The notes under the pieces: generated by a model | Database searches by the model: none | The model's input: only the letters and a program-made list of their open reading frames with translations | What the model was told of the DNA's origin: nothing | Position numbers and translations under genes: made by a program | NCBI GenBank assembly: GCA_017551625.1 | Contig: JAFZLF010000009.1 | Span: 186,001 to 250,000, forward strand | Reading direction: 5' to 3' | DNA: 64,000 nt | Source: Clostridiales bacterium | GTDB taxonomy: Bacteria > Bacillota > Clostridia > Saccharofermentanales > Saccharofermentanaceae | Shown here: piece after piece, positions 44,656-54,982 of the stretch | Layout: every line of letters begins with the position of its first letter | Numbering within the stretch: position 1 is the stretch's first letter

Positions 44656-45318
44656 ATGAAGAAGAAACACGATAAGAAGGATGCTTCCGAAGAGGAGACC
44701 ATGGTGATGGGCGAAGAGCCGCTCCAGTTCCCGGAAGATGAGGAAGAATCTTCCGAGGAAGCAGGCGAGGCCTCCGAAGAAGCGACCGAGGCTTCTGATG
44801 AGTCCGGGGAGACAGAGGTTTCTGAAGAGAACGTGAAAGAAGATGGCGCAGAGGATGCTTCTTCTGAAGAAGATGCATCGGCAAAAGAACTTGCCGAGAT
44901 GAAGGACCGCTATATGAGACTACTCGCGGAGTACGACAACTTCAGAAGACGTACCCAGAAGGAAAAAGAGAATATCTACGCCGACGCGATCGCAGAGGTC
45001 GTAAAGGAATGGCTCCCGCTCGTAGACGATATCGAGAGAGCAGTCGCTTCCTCCGAGAGTATGGATGAGAATTCCGTCGAGAAGGTCGCGGAGGGCATCA
45101 AGCTCATCGGTAAGCAGGCGGTAAATGTGCTCGGTAAGCTCGGGGTCGAGGAAATCAGCAGCGGCGAAGGCGAGACTTTCGATCCGAATCTTCACGAAGC
45201 GGTGATGCACGTCGAGGACGATTCCCTTCCGGAGCAGGCCATCGCGCAGGTCTTCCAGAAGGGCTATTCCTGCAGAGGACGGGTCATCCGACACTCCGTC
45301 GTGAAGGTCGCGAACTGA
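44656..45318 (+). CDS. grpE: Nucleotide exchange factor GrpE
   Basis: GrpE releases ADP from DnaK. The 220-residue protein has an acidic low-complexity N-terminus (about 10-80, Glu/Ser/Ala), a coiled coil with LAEYDNFRRRTQKEKE and the C-terminal beta domain (ETFDPNLHEAVMHVEDD, GYSCRGRVIRHSVVKVA). It follows hrcA by 15 nt, the usual order. Confidence 0.97.
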   Translation: MKKKHDKKDASEEETMVMGEEPLQFPEDEEESSEEAGEASEEATEASDESGETEVSEENVKEDGAEDASSEEDASAKELAEMKDRYMRLLAEYDNFRRRTQKEKENIYADAIAEVVKEWLPLVDDIERAVASSESMDENSVEKVAEGIKLIGKQAVNVLGKLGVEEISSGEGETFDPNLHEAVMHVEDDSLPEQAIAQVFQKGYSCRGRVIRHSVVKVAN

Positions 45319-45329
45319 GGATTCGGTGA

Positions 45330-45356
45330 ACCGGGGAGGGATTCTCCGGAGCCGGT
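45330..45356 (+). other. Hairpin in the grpE-clpP gap
   Basis: ACCGG pairs with CCGGT and GGAG with CTCC, leaving a GGAG bulge. No T-run follows, so it is not a terminator. It may stabilise the upstream or downstream part of the transcript. The rest of the 91-nt gap is A-rich and ends in AAAGGAG before clpP. Confidence 0.4.
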
Positions 45357-45409
45357 CAAAAAGAAAACGAGAACAGGTAAAACGAATAAATATATAAAGG
45401 AGTACACTT

Positions 45410-46012
45410 ATGGAAAACTTTGAAAGAATGAGTCTGGTCCCAACCGTTATCGAGTCGACAAACCGCGGTGAGCGCGCGTACGATATCTTCTCCCGACTTC
45501 TGAAGGAAAGAATCGTTATCCTCTCGGAGGAGGTCAATCATGTGACAGCCAGCCTGATCACGGCACAGCTTCTCTTCCTCGAGGCGGAGGATCCGGATAA
45601 GGATATCCAGTTCTACATCAACAGCCCGGGAGGATCGGTCACAGACGGCATGATGATCTACGACACCATGCAGCACATCAAGCCGGACGTGCAGACGATC
45701 TGCATGGGTATGGCCGCTTCCATGGGCGCAGTGCTTCTGACCGCCGGCGCGAAGGGCAAGAGATTCGTTCTCCCGAACGCGGAAGTCATGATCCACCAGC
45801 CTCTGGGCGGCGCACAGGGTCAGGCGACCGATATCCTGATCGCAGCGGATCACATCAAGAGAACAAAGAACAAGCTTAATAAGATCCTCGCCGACGCGAC
45901 CGGTCAATCCCTCGAGACCATCGAGAAGGATGTCGAGCGCGACAACTGGATGACGGCTGAGGAAGCCCTGAAGTACGGTCTTGTCGACCACATCATGGAA
46001 AAGAGAACATAA
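45410..46012 (+). CDS. clpP: ATP-dependent Clp protease proteolytic subunit
   Basis: ClpP is the serine protease chamber that works with ClpX, ClpC or ClpA ATPases. The 200-residue protein carries the catalytic triad Ser104 ([11 protein letters not shown]), His129 ([11 protein letters not shown]) and Asp178 ([11 protein letters not shown]), and the usual [19 protein letters not shown] lies 8 nt before the ATG. Its position between grpE and dnaK is unusual: clpP is normally next to clpX or alone under CtsR. Here it should be induced with the chaperones. No clpX is in the window. Confidence 0.97.
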   Translation: MENFERMSLVPTVIESTNRGERAYDIFSRLLKERIVILSEEVNHVTASLITAQLLFLEAEDPDKDIQFYINSPGGSVTDGMMIYDTMQHIKPDVQTICMGMAASMGAVLLTAGAKGKRFVLPNAEVMIHQPLGGAQGQATDILIAADHIKRTKNKLNKILADATGQSLETIEKDVERDNWMTAEEALKYGLVDHIMEKRT

Positions 46013-47881
<1,869 letters not shown>

Positions 47882-47909
47882 TCTGTCTGATTCATGACAT
47901 GAAGTGACA

Positions 47910-47945
47910 GGCGGGGCTGTACACGGTAATACGTGGACAGCCTCC
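47910..47945 (+). other. Stem-loop in the dnaK-dnaJ gap
   Basis: GGGGCTGT (47913-47920) pairs with ACAGCCTC (47937-47944), extended after one mismatch by CACG (47922-47925, with C22-G35 pairing) against CGTG (47932-47935). The hairpin ends about 11 nt before the dnaJ ribosome-binding site. No T-run follows, so it may tune stability or translation of dnaJ relative to dnaK. Confidence 0.5.
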
Positions 47946-47968
47946 TGCCGATGAAGGAGGAAGAAGCG

Positions 47969-49099
47969 TTGGCTGAGCAAAAACGCGATTATTATGAGAT
48001 TCTGGGCGTCAGTAAAGGTGTGTCCGATGACGAACTCAAGAAGGCCTACCGAAAGATGGCCAAGCAGTACCACCCGGACCTGCATCCGGGAGATAAGGAA
48101 GCCGAGGCGAAGTTCAAAGAGTGTAACGAAGCCTATGCGGTCCTGTCCGATGCAGAAAAGAGAAGGGCCTACGACCAGTTCGGTCACGCCGGCGTAGACG
48201 GCCAGGGCTTCTCCGGGTTCTCCGGGTCGGCTGTCGACCTCGGCGACATCTTCGGATCGTTCTTCGGCGGTGCTTTTGGCGGTGGCGGAAGAAGAAACAA
48301 CGGACCTGTACGAGGTGCCGACCTCAAGTACAATATGTCGCTCGATTTCATGGAAGCGGCGTTCGGTGTCGATAAGACCATCACGATCAATAAGGAAGAT
48401 ATCTGCGGTGTATGTAAAGGTTCAGGCGCGGCGGCAGGATCGTCTCCCGAGACCTGTCCTACCTGTAAGGGAAGCGGCCGTATCCAGCAGCAGACGCAGA
48501 CGCTCTTTGGCATGACGATGGTGACGCGTGACTGTCCGGCCTGTAACGGGCGCGGAACGGTCATTAAGAACCCGTGTCCGAATTGCCGCGGCCGCGGACG
48601 TGCCGTCGTGAAGAAAGAACTGAAGGTCCATATCCCGGCCGGTGTCGATACGGGCGATATGCTCCCGATCGCAGGCGAAGGAGAACCGGGTCTTCGTGGC
48701 GGACCTTACGGGACACTATATATCCAGTTCCGTGTGAAACCGCATCCGATGATCCAGCGTCAGGGGAACAATACCTACTGCGAAGTGCCGATCACATTCT
48801 CGCAGGCTGCGCTCGGCGCTGATGTCAAGGTCGTCACGATCGACGGCGAGCAGGTCGTACACGTCAAGGAAGGCACCCAGCCCGGAGATACGCTGACACT
48901 GCGCGGCAAGGGCATCCCGTATAAGAACAGAGCCGGCGTCCGCGGTGACCACACCGTACGCTTCTCGGTCGAAGTACCGACCAAACTCTCCGAGGACCAG
49001 AAGGCGAGACTTCGCAACTTCGATTCGTCACTGACGGAGAAGAACTACCAGAAGCGCGGTTCCTTCTTCGAGCGGATGAAGAACGTATTCGGGATCTGA
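47969..49099 (+). CDS. dnaJ: Chaperone DnaJ (Hsp40)
   Basis: DnaJ delivers substrates to DnaK and stimulates its ATPase. The 376-residue protein has the J domain with HPD (QYHPDLHPGD), a Gly/Phe region, and four zinc motifs CGVCKGSG, CPTCKGSG, CPACNGRG and CPNCRGRG. The start is taken as TTG at 47969, 8 nt after AAGGAGG, which gives the usual beginning (M)AEQKRDYYEILGV. An ATG at 47951 lies on the ribosome-binding site itself and is unlikely. Confidence 0.95.
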   Translation: MAEQKRDYYEILGVSKGVSDDELKKAYRKMAKQYHPDLHPGDKEAEAKFKECNEAYAVLSDAEKRRAYDQFGHAGVDGQGFSGFSGSAVDLGDIFGSFFGGAFGGGGRRNNGPVRGADLKYNMSLDFMEAAFGVDKTITINKEDICGVCKGSGAAAGSSPETCPTCKGSGRIQQQTQTLFGMTMVTRDCPACNGRGTVIKNPCPNCRGRGRAVVKKELKVHIPAGVDTGDMLPIAGEGEPGLRGGPYGTLYIQFRVKPHPMIQRQGNNTYCEVPITFSQAALGADVKVVTIDGEQVVHVKEGTQPGDTLTLRGKGIPYKNRAGVRGDHTVRFSVEVPTKLSEDQKARLRNFDSSLTEKNYQKRGSFFERMKNVFGI

Positions 49100-49127
49100 T
49101 TTTTGGTAAACGATACTGTCAGATAAG

Positions 49128-49155
49128 AAAGGACTGCCCGCGTGGCAGTCCTTTT
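49128..49155. terminator. Bidirectional terminator between dnaJ and capA-like gene
   Basis: AAAGGACTGCC pairs with GGCAGTCCTTT over 11 bp around loop CGCGT. T residues follow on the + strand and the A-run on the 5' side gives a T-run on the - strand, so it serves both convergent units. Confidence 0.9.
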
Positions 49156-49178
49156 GCGTTGATATATATCGAGGAGGA

Positions 49179-50714
49179 TCACTCATTCACGATGGTGTAG
49201 GCGCGGGTCTTAAAGACGCTGTTAAAGAAGTTATCCACGTAGGACGGACTGAGCTCCCAGCATCTCTGATTGCTCGCGAGTTCCGAGGTGTAGTCATCGA
49301 GGAGGTATACGGTATAATCCAAATCGGCTCCTCTGTAGTTTACGAGCGGGACCGCCTCGGCGTAGACGATGGAGACCTTGTCGCCGTCCTTCTTGATCCG
49401 TACTTTCGCCAGTGCCTCAACGTAGGTCTCGGTCCACGGCATATTCGAAACGAAATTTCCGAGAGAGTAGAAGCATGGAACTTCACGTCCGTCTTCAGAG
49501 GTCAGGATTTCCAGAGGCTGGATCACATGCGGATGGCATCCGATGATCAGATCGGCTCCGGCATCGGCCATGATCTGTGCCATGTTCTTCTGGTATCCAT
49601 TCGGAGTAGTGATATATTCCTCGCCCCAGTGCGGGAAAACGATCACGATATCGGCCAGTTCACGTGCTTTCTGAATATCGGATACGACCAGATCCTCGCG
49701 CAGGAGCTTGACCATGTACTGGCAATCTCCCGGCAGACTGAAACCGTTGAGGTTATACGTGTAGTTCAGGAAGGCGACCTTGACGCCGTTATATTCACCG
49801 ATATCGATATTATCGTAGTCTTCCTGTGAATCATACATTCCGCTTAAGATAACTCCGTCCTGGCTCTTCCAGAAAGCGATGTCCTCGAGTGCGACGTCGC
49901 GCCCCTTATCCCAGCTGTGGTTCGTCGCGTGGGTGACTACGTTAAAACCGGCGCGGACTACGGCCTCACCGCACTCGATCGGCGCGGCGAAGATCGGGAA
50001 ATTGCTCCACAGCGCCGGATTGGCGGTAAGTACGACTTCCTGGTTGATGATCTTAATATCGGCATCAGAGATGTAATCTTTCACATTTTCGTAGATGGAA
50101 TCATAGTTATATGTTCCATCGCTCTGCAGTCCGGAATTCGTGATATTTAAATGGTAGAGGTTATCGCCTACGGCGATCAGGTCGATATAATCGATCTGAT
50201 GTTCGATGCCGTACTGCTGACAGAGTTCCTGATACCTCGGCTCGTAGGCGAGCGCGGAAAGGACGCGGGCTCTTCCGGCTGCGGCGTTCATCTGGCGGTA
50301 CCAGAATTCCGTGTTCGACGAAGCGAACGCGCGGCCGAAGCCGATCAGATCCATAGGATCGACGGAAATACGTGTCTTGGCTTCTTCGGGATCGACGGGG
50401 AGCTCCACATCCGGGATCGCCTCTGCCTGCACCGCATCCAGATCCGCGGCATCAATATTCCCGGAGAGTACACCGTTGCCGGAATCGGCGATCGAAGCGT
50501 TTCCGGAGATGAGGAGAGTGGCATTGGCAGAAAGGGGAGTGGCATCATTCGAAACCGCCTCATGAGTAGCGACGGGGATACCGGCCGGACGGGGATCCAG
50601 AAGACTGGCATTCGTCTGTACCAGAAAGAAAACTGCCCCCGCGAGAAGAACGAGCAGAGCGACCAAAACGCCTGCTGCAACCTTGATTTCGCCTTGTTTA
50701 CGTCTCGTATTCAA
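49179..50714 (-). CDS. CapA-family (metallophosphatase-fold) membrane-anchored protein
   Basis: CapA/PgsA-like proteins share a calcineurin-like fold and are involved in poly-gamma-glutamate export or other envelope functions. The 511-residue protein has an N-terminal membrane anchor (about 12-32), a Ser/Asn/Ala-rich linker and a C-terminal catalytic domain with AVGDNLYHLNI, INQEVVLT, GFNVVTHATNHSWDKG, FPHWGEEY and GCHPHVIQPLE. No capB or capC genes are near, so capsule synthesis is not implied. The start is TTG; GAGGG lies upstream. It ends at a terminator shared with dnaJ. Confidence 0.85.
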   Translation of the reverse strand: MNTRRKQGEIKVAAGVLVALLVLLAGAVFFLVQTNASLLDPRPAGIPVATHEAVSNDATPLSANATLLISGNASIADSGNGVLSGNIDAADLDAVQAEAIPDVELPVDPEEAKTRISVDPMDLIGFGRAFASSNTEFWYRQMNAAAGRARVLSALAYEPRYQELCQQYGIEHQIDYIDLIAVGDNLYHLNITNSGLQSDGTYNYDSIYENVKDYISDADIKIINQEVVLTANPALWSNFPIFAAPIECGEAVVRAGFNVVTHATNHSWDKGRDVALEDIAFWKSQDGVILSGMYDSQEDYDNIDIGEYNGVKVAFLNYTYNLNGFSLPGDCQYMVKLLREDLVVSDIQKARELADIVIVFPHWGEEYITTPNGYQKNMAQIMADAGADLIIGCHPHVIQPLEILTSEDGREVPCFYSLGNFVSNMPWTETYVEALAKVRIKKDGDKVSIVYAEAVPLVNYRGADLDYTVYLLDDYTSELASNQRCWELSPSYVDNFFNSVFKTRAYTIVNE

Positions 50715-50741
50715 TACCCTTCGCCCTCACTTCTTAATACT

Positions 50742-50793
50742 AGTTTAGAAAACATTTTTTATATTTGCAACACCTTTTAGAAGGTTGTAGAAT
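50742..50793. promoter_or_regulatory. Divergent promoters sharing a palindromic TTGCAA -35
   Basis: TTGCAA (50765-50770) is its own reverse complement. On the + strand it is followed after 17 nt by TAGAAT (50788-50793, for prmA). On the - strand it is followed after 17 nt by TAAACT (50747-50742, for the capA-like gene). One hexamer may therefore serve two promoters, so their transcription would compete. Confidence 0.5.
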
Positions 50794-50832
50794 GGTTTTC
50801 GAAAAATATTTTTTTGTGAGTGTAACATTGTT

Positions 50833-51861
50833 ATGAAATGGGTAGAGATCGAGATTATTACAAGTGAAGACGCATCCGATGCGATCTGCGAGATGCTCTC
50901 GCAATTAGGGGCCGATGGCATCGCCGTCTGCGACCCGCTCGAGATCAAGAGGATCATCGAAGACCCGGATTCGCTCGCCTATGCCGACGATGGATTTGTG
51001 GACTCTCTGGGGTCCGACGTGAAGATCCACGCATACTTCGCGGAATTTGACGACGGCATCCGTCTGGGCGCGAAGGAAGAAGAGTACAGTAACCCCGAGG
51101 GGGTCGGTACGATCTACGGAAATATAGCGACAGGAAGTAAGTCCCTCGAGGAGACCATCGCGCTTCTCGAAGAGCGCCTCTCAGCGATCGGCGAATTCCT
51201 GCCGGTCGGCGACGGAAAGGTCTCCTATAAATATGTAAAAGATGAAGACTGGGAAAATGAGTGGAAGAAAGATTACCATGCTTTCTCCGTTTCCCCGCGC
51301 GTGACCATCGCCCCGACATGGGAGAGAGAATCGGTCACCGAGACGGACGGACAGAAAGTGGTCTATCTCGATCCGGGTTCGGCCTTCGGAACAGGAACAC
51401 ATGAAACTACATCTATGTGTACAGAATTCATCGATGCGTATCTATCTTCGGAAGATACCGTCCTCGACGTGGGATGCGGCTCAGGTATCCTCTCGATCAT
51501 CGCAAGTAAGCTCGGCGCGAAATCGGTCGAGGCGTGTGACATCGACCGGCTCGCGGTAGACGTGGCCATCGAGAACTGCCGCGAGAATGGTGTCGAGGTG
51601 GACTGCTACACGGGCGAACTGAAGGACGCGAAAAAGGAAGGCTACAGCCTCATCATCGCGAACATCGTCGCGGAGATCATCGCATCGATCGCGCCGACGG
51701 TATATAGTAAACTTCAGCCGGGCGGGCGCTTCATCACGAGCGGCATCATCGACCACAAGAAAGAGATTGCGCTCTCGGCTTGCGAGGCGGCAGGACTCGT
51801 GCTCGTCGAAGAGAAGCAGAAGGGCGATTGGCACGCCTATTACTACACAAAACCACTGTGA
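50833..51861 (+). CDS. prmA: Ribosomal protein L11 methyltransferase
   Basis: PrmA methylates amino groups of ribosomal protein L11. The 342-residue protein has LDPGSAFGTGTHETTSMC, the SAM motif VLDVGCGSGILSI, and LIIANIVAEII. The N-terminal substrate-binding domain (MKWVEIEIITSEDASDAI) is present. Slightly longer than the usual ~310. In Bacillota prmA normally follows dnaJ; here it does so after an intervening minus-strand gene. Confidence 0.95.
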   Translation: MKWVEIEIITSEDASDAICEMLSQLGADGIAVCDPLEIKRIIEDPDSLAYADDGFVDSLGSDVKIHAYFAEFDDGIRLGAKEEEYSNPEGVGTIYGNIATGSKSLEETIALLEERLSAIGEFLPVGDGKVSYKYVKDEDWENEWKKDYHAFSVSPRVTIAPTWERESVTETDGQKVVYLDPGSAFGTGTHETTSMCTEFIDAYLSSEDTVLDVGCGSGILSIIASKLGAKSVEACDIDRLAVDVAIENCRENGVEVDCYTGELKDAKKEGYSLIIANIVAEIIASIAPTVYSKLQPGGRFITSGIIDHKKEIALSACEAAGLVLVEEKQKGDWHAYYYTKPL

Positions 51862-51876
51862 GGCGGTGTGTGGCGC

Positions 51877-52599
51877 ATGGATTACAGTATTCTTCTGATC
51901 GATGACGATAGAGATCTCCACATGATCATCTCCGACATGCTCACCGGGTACGGATACAAGGTGAGCAGTGCTGCTTCCGCGGAAGAAGCATTTGAACTTC
52001 TTTCGAAGAATACCTATCATCTGCTGCTTCTGGACATTAACCTCCCGGACAGTGACGGATTCGCTCTTTGTAAGGCGCTAAGAAAAGTATCCACGGTGCC
52101 GGTGATTTTCGCGAGTGCGAGGACGTCGGAGGACGACCGCATCTCGGGGTACGAGATCGGCGGCGACGACTATCTCCCGAAGCCCTATTCCATGAAGGAG
52201 CTCCTTGCGCATGTGCAGGCGCTTCTTAGAAGGACATACGGTTTTTCGGAAGAAGAGAGGATCCTCACGTTCGGAAACGTCACGGTCAACATGACCGCAA
52301 GGACCGTCACCAGGAAAGGCGAACCCGTCTCGCTTTCGCTTCGCGAGTTCGATCTTCTCGCGTTCCTGTGCGAGCACAAGAACCAGGCCATGCCGAAGGA
52401 CAAGATCCTGACATCTGTGTGGGGCGCCTTTATGACGTCGGAAGCGTCGACGCTGACGGTGCATATCCGCTGGCTCAGAGAGAAACTCGAGGATGACCCG
52501 GCCGATCCGAAGTACATCAAGACCGTCTATAAGGTCGGCTACATGCTGGAGGTGCCGGAAGACGTGAAAGAAGGAAGCGAGGGCGCGAAAGATGCGTAA
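51877..52599 (+). CDS. OmpR-family response regulator
   Basis: A 240-residue regulator with receiver domain (LLIDDDRDL, Asp53 in LLLLDINLPDSDG, YLPKPYSMKELL) and a winged helix (LSLREFDLLAFLCEHKNQAMPKDKILTSVWG, TVHIRWLREKLEDDP). ATG 51877 is preferred; GTG 51868 is an alternative with GAGG close by. The kinase overlaps its end by 8 nt. With the downstream ABC transporter it looks like a BceRS-type detoxification or envelope-stress system. Confidence 0.9.
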   Translation: MDYSILLIDDDRDLHMIISDMLTGYGYKVSSAASAEEAFELLSKNTYHLLLLDINLPDSDGFALCKALRKVSTVPVIFASARTSEDDRISGYEIGGDDYLPKPYSMKELLAHVQALLRRTYGFSEEERILTFGNVTVNMTARTVTRKGEPVSLSLREFDLLAFLCEHKNQAMPKDKILTSVWGAFMTSEASTLTVHIRWLREKLEDDPADPKYIKTVYKVGYMLEVPEDVKEGSEGAKDA

Positions 52600-53722
52600 G
52601 CGTGTGCTCGTCGTCTTAACCGTTCTTATGGTCCTTCTGATCGCGTTGACGCTGGGACTCTATTTCACGTCGAAAAAAAGCAATGATTCGGACAGACAGG
52701 AACAGCTCATCGAGTTTAACGAGATCGGGAAACTCATAGAAGAGGGAAACACGGAGAGCGCGACCGGGAAACTGGAGAAACTCTCCGATGAGGTACGCGG
52801 GCAGACCGGTAAAACGGAGCGCGATGCAAGGATCCTGATCGTGGGAGGCGTCGCAGCGGTATGTCTTCTGATCGCTGGTATCTTTATCTTCATTACCATA
52901 TTACGGCCGCTTCGGAAGATCTCGAAGTATACGACCGAGATCGCCCGTGGTAATACCGATATCCCGCTTACCTACGATCGCGGATCAGAGGTCGGAGAGT
53001 TTTCCTGGGCCTTCGACAGTATGCGCAGAGAACTGAATAAAGCGCGCGCTTCGGAAAGAGAAGCCATCGAGAATAATAAGACCGTCATCGCGACGCTCTC
53101 GCACGACATCAAGACGCCGATCACATCGATCCGCGCCTATACGGAAGGGCTCGAGGCCAACCTCGACAGCACGCCCGAGAAGCGCGCGCAGTATCTGCAG
53201 GTGATCCAGAAAAAGTGCGACGAGGTCAGTAAGGTCACGGATGACCTGCTCCTGCACTCCCTGTCGGATATGCACCGGTTAAAGGTAGAGATGAAAGAGA
53301 TCGAGATCAGTGCTTTTGCCGGGGAAGCGGTCAAAGACCTCGACCCGGACGGCAAGGAGATCTCGTGGCAAAAGCCGGACTTCACGGCGCAGGTCAGCGC
53401 GGATCCGGACCGGCTCCTGCAGTGCATCGAAAACCTCATCACCAACGCGAGAAAATATGCGGGCGGGCAGGTCGAAGTGAATCTCGAGCGCGCGGGCGAT
53501 ACGGTGGCCATCTGCATCCGAGATCACGGCAAGGGTATCCCGGACGAGGACATGCCATTCATCTTCGATAAGTTCTATCGTGGCCACAACCACGGCTCGC
53601 AGCCCGGCTCCGGTCTCGGCCTTTACATCGTGAAGTACCTGATGACGCAGATGGACGGAGACATCGAATTGCGGAACACGGGCGACGGGCTTCTCGCCAA
53701 GCTGATCCTGAAGGTTTCATGA
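52592..53722 (+). CDS. Sensor histidine kinase
   Basis: A 376-residue kinase with two membrane helices (about 5-26 and 82-104) separated by a short extracytoplasmic part (~55 residues), HAMP-like linker, His171 in IATLSHDIKTPITSIRAY and HATPase with GLGLYIVKYLM. The small extracytoplasmic domain resembles intramembrane-sensing kinases that detect flux through their ABC transporter. The gene overlaps the response regulator by 8 nt, and its last codons form part of the downstream repeat array. Confidence 0.9.
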   Translation: MRKRVLVVLTVLMVLLIALTLGLYFTSKKSNDSDRQEQLIEFNEIGKLIEEGNTESATGKLEKLSDEVRGQTGKTERDARILIVGGVAAVCLLIAGIFIFITILRPLRKISKYTTEIARGNTDIPLTYDRGSEVGEFSWAFDSMRRELNKARASEREAIENNKTVIATLSHDIKTPITSIRAYTEGLEANLDSTPEKRAQYLQVIQKKCDEVSKVTDDLLLHSLSDMHRLKVEMKEIEISAFAGEAVKDLDPDGKEISWQKPDFTAQVSADPDRLLQCIENLITNARKYAGGQVEVNLERAGDTVAICIRDHGKGIPDEDMPFIFDKFYRGHNHGSQPGSGLGLYIVKYLMTQMDGDIELRNTGDGLLAKLILKVS

Positions 53723-53933
53723 GGTTTGCTCTATTATTGTCAAACCTCGTGATTGTTTGTGAGCGGGATTTCAAGAGGTTATCGCGATTTGGGCAAAACC
53801 TCATGATTCGGAGCGAGCAAAATAGTCAAGAGGTTTGTCCGAAAACGGCAAAACCTCGTGAATTTCAACGCGGAATTAGTCAAGAGGTTTGTCCGAAAAC
53901 GACAAAACCTCATGAAACTCACTGCAGAATCGG
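53717..53933 (+). repeat. Array of four 36-nt palindromic repeats (54-55-nt period)
   Basis: Four imperfect palindromes of 36 nt lie at 53717-53752, 53771-53806, 53826-53861 and 53880-53915. Each has outer arms TCA(N)GAGGTTT and AAACCTC(N)TGA. The intervals are 18, 19 and 18 nt, and related, so the true tandem unit is 54-55 nt. Stem arms are conserved while loops differ in the first two copies. The first copy includes the kinase stop codon. The elements look like repetitive palindromes (REP-like) and would fold as four hairpins in RNA. Confidence 0.85.
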
Positions 53934-54005
53934 AAGGAGAAAGCCGTGTGATAATGCACGTTGGCAAAGCGCAAAGAATGAATCATAATGTAAATAGTGA
54001 CAGAA

Positions 54006-54096
54006 ACAGGACATTGGAGAGAAAAAACAGGACATTGGAGAGTAAAAACAGGACATTGGAGAGTAAAAACAGGACATTGACCGAAAAACAGGCGGA
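54006..54096 (+). repeat. 21-bp direct repeats upstream of the ABC transporter
   Basis: ACAGGACATTG begins at 54006, 54027, 54048 and 54069, exactly 21 bp apart, each followed by GAGAG in the first three copies; a fifth partial copy (ACAGG) begins at 54088. The spacing is two helical turns, so all copies face the same side of DNA, as expected for iterons bound by a response regulator. Confidence 0.85.
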
Positions 54097-54108
54097 TCTT
54101 GATTGCGG

Positions 54109-54114
54109 TAGAAT
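54109..54114 (+). promoter_or_regulatory. Candidate -10 of the ABC transporter promoter
   Basis: TAGAAT lies 13 nt after the direct repeats. No -35 is found 16-18 nt upstream (AAACAG instead), so an activator bound to the repeats would be needed. The start site would be about 85 nt before the ATP-binding gene. Confidence 0.4.
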
Positions 54115-54208
54115 CGTTAAGGACTTCTTAATAAGTCTTCGCGGATAATGTGGACGATGAAACACATGAGCGATTCAGATTAAGAAGAAAAAGGAGTTAG
54201 AAAAAGAA

Positions 54209-54970
54209 ATGAGCCAGAACATTCTTACTGCACATGACCTCTGCAAGAGCTTCGCGCATAACGGCGGACAGGTCCACGTTCTTTCCCACGTCGATCTCGA
54301 GATAAGAGAGAAAGATTTTACTGTTGTTATGGGCGCATCGGGATCCGGTAAGTCCACACTTCTTTATGCCCTTTCCGGGATGGACAAGGCCACCTCGGGA
54401 CAAGTGCTTTTCGCGGGGAAAGATCTCGTAAAGATGAAGGAGAAAGAACTCGCACAGCTCCGGAGCCGTGACTTCGGATTTATCTTCCAGCAGATGCACC
54501 TGATCTCGAATCTCACGCTCCTCGAGAACGTGACGGTGCCGGGGTACTTAAGTAACGGAAAGAGCGCCGCCGAGGTGAAAGCGCGCGCCGAGAAACTGCT
54601 TCTACAGATGGGGATCTCGGATGTGAAGACGCATCTTCCGTCGCAGGTCAGTGGCGGTGAGCAGCAGCGCTGCGCGATCGCGAGGGCCATCATCCACGAG
54701 CCGAAACTCCTCTTCGCGGACGAGCCGACAGGCGCACTGAATAGAAAAAATACGAAGGAAGTCCTCGACCTGATGACCGATCTGAACAGAAACGGGCAGA
54801 GCATCCTCATGGTCACGCACGATCTCCGCGCCGCACTTCGCGCGAGCCGGCTCCTCTATCTCGAGGACGGAAACGTGATCGGCGAGATGACGCTTCCCCC
54901 GTACGATAAGGAAGAAGAAAAGAGCCGCGAGACACAGGTCAACGCATGGCTTTCTTCCATGAAGTGGTAA
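54209..54970 (+). CDS. ABC transporter ATP-binding protein (MacB/BceA-like)
   Basis: A 253-residue ATPase with Walker A GASGSGKSTLL, signature SGGEQQR, Walker B LLFADEPTG and the H-loop TH in VTHDLRAAL. The NRKNTKEVLDL segment after Walker B is typical of FtsX-type exporters (LolD/MacB/BceA). It has AAGGAG upstream and is followed after 12 nt by its permease. Together with the preceding two-component system it forms a regulated export or detoxification module. Confidence 0.93.
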   Translation: MSQNILTAHDLCKSFAHNGGQVHVLSHVDLEIREKDFTVVMGASGSGKSTLLYALSGMDKATSGQVLFAGKDLVKMKEKELAQLRSRDFGFIFQQMHLISNLTLLENVTVPGYLSNGKSAAEVKARAEKLLLQMGISDVKTHLPSQVSGGEQQRCAIARAIIHEPKLLFADEPTGALNRKNTKEVLDLMTDLNRNGQSILMVTHDLRAALRASRLLYLEDGNVIGEMTLPPYDKEEEKSRETQVNAWLSSMKW

Positions 54971-54982
54971 GGAGGAACGAAA

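Noticed and set aside
45354..45382. CtsR operator in front of clpP
   Set aside because: GGTCAAA at 45354 and GGTAAAA at 45376 resemble CtsR heptads, but the spacing between starts is 22 bp instead of the required 10 (7 plus 3), and the second copy has a mismatch.
53717..53933. CRISPR array
   Set aside because: The repeats are palindromic over their whole length, degenerate in the loops and separated by only 18-19 nt of related sequence; no cas genes are near.
53779..53967. Minus-strand peptide with repeated FCRFRTNLL
   Set aside because: This is the reverse reading of the palindromic repeats, without start signals.
53858..54148. Small protein of 96 residues with NRTLESK repeats
   Set aside because: It starts inside the palindrome array, has no ribosome-binding site and its repeats simply reflect the 21-bp DNA repeats. 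A coding role cannot be excluded, but nothing supports it.
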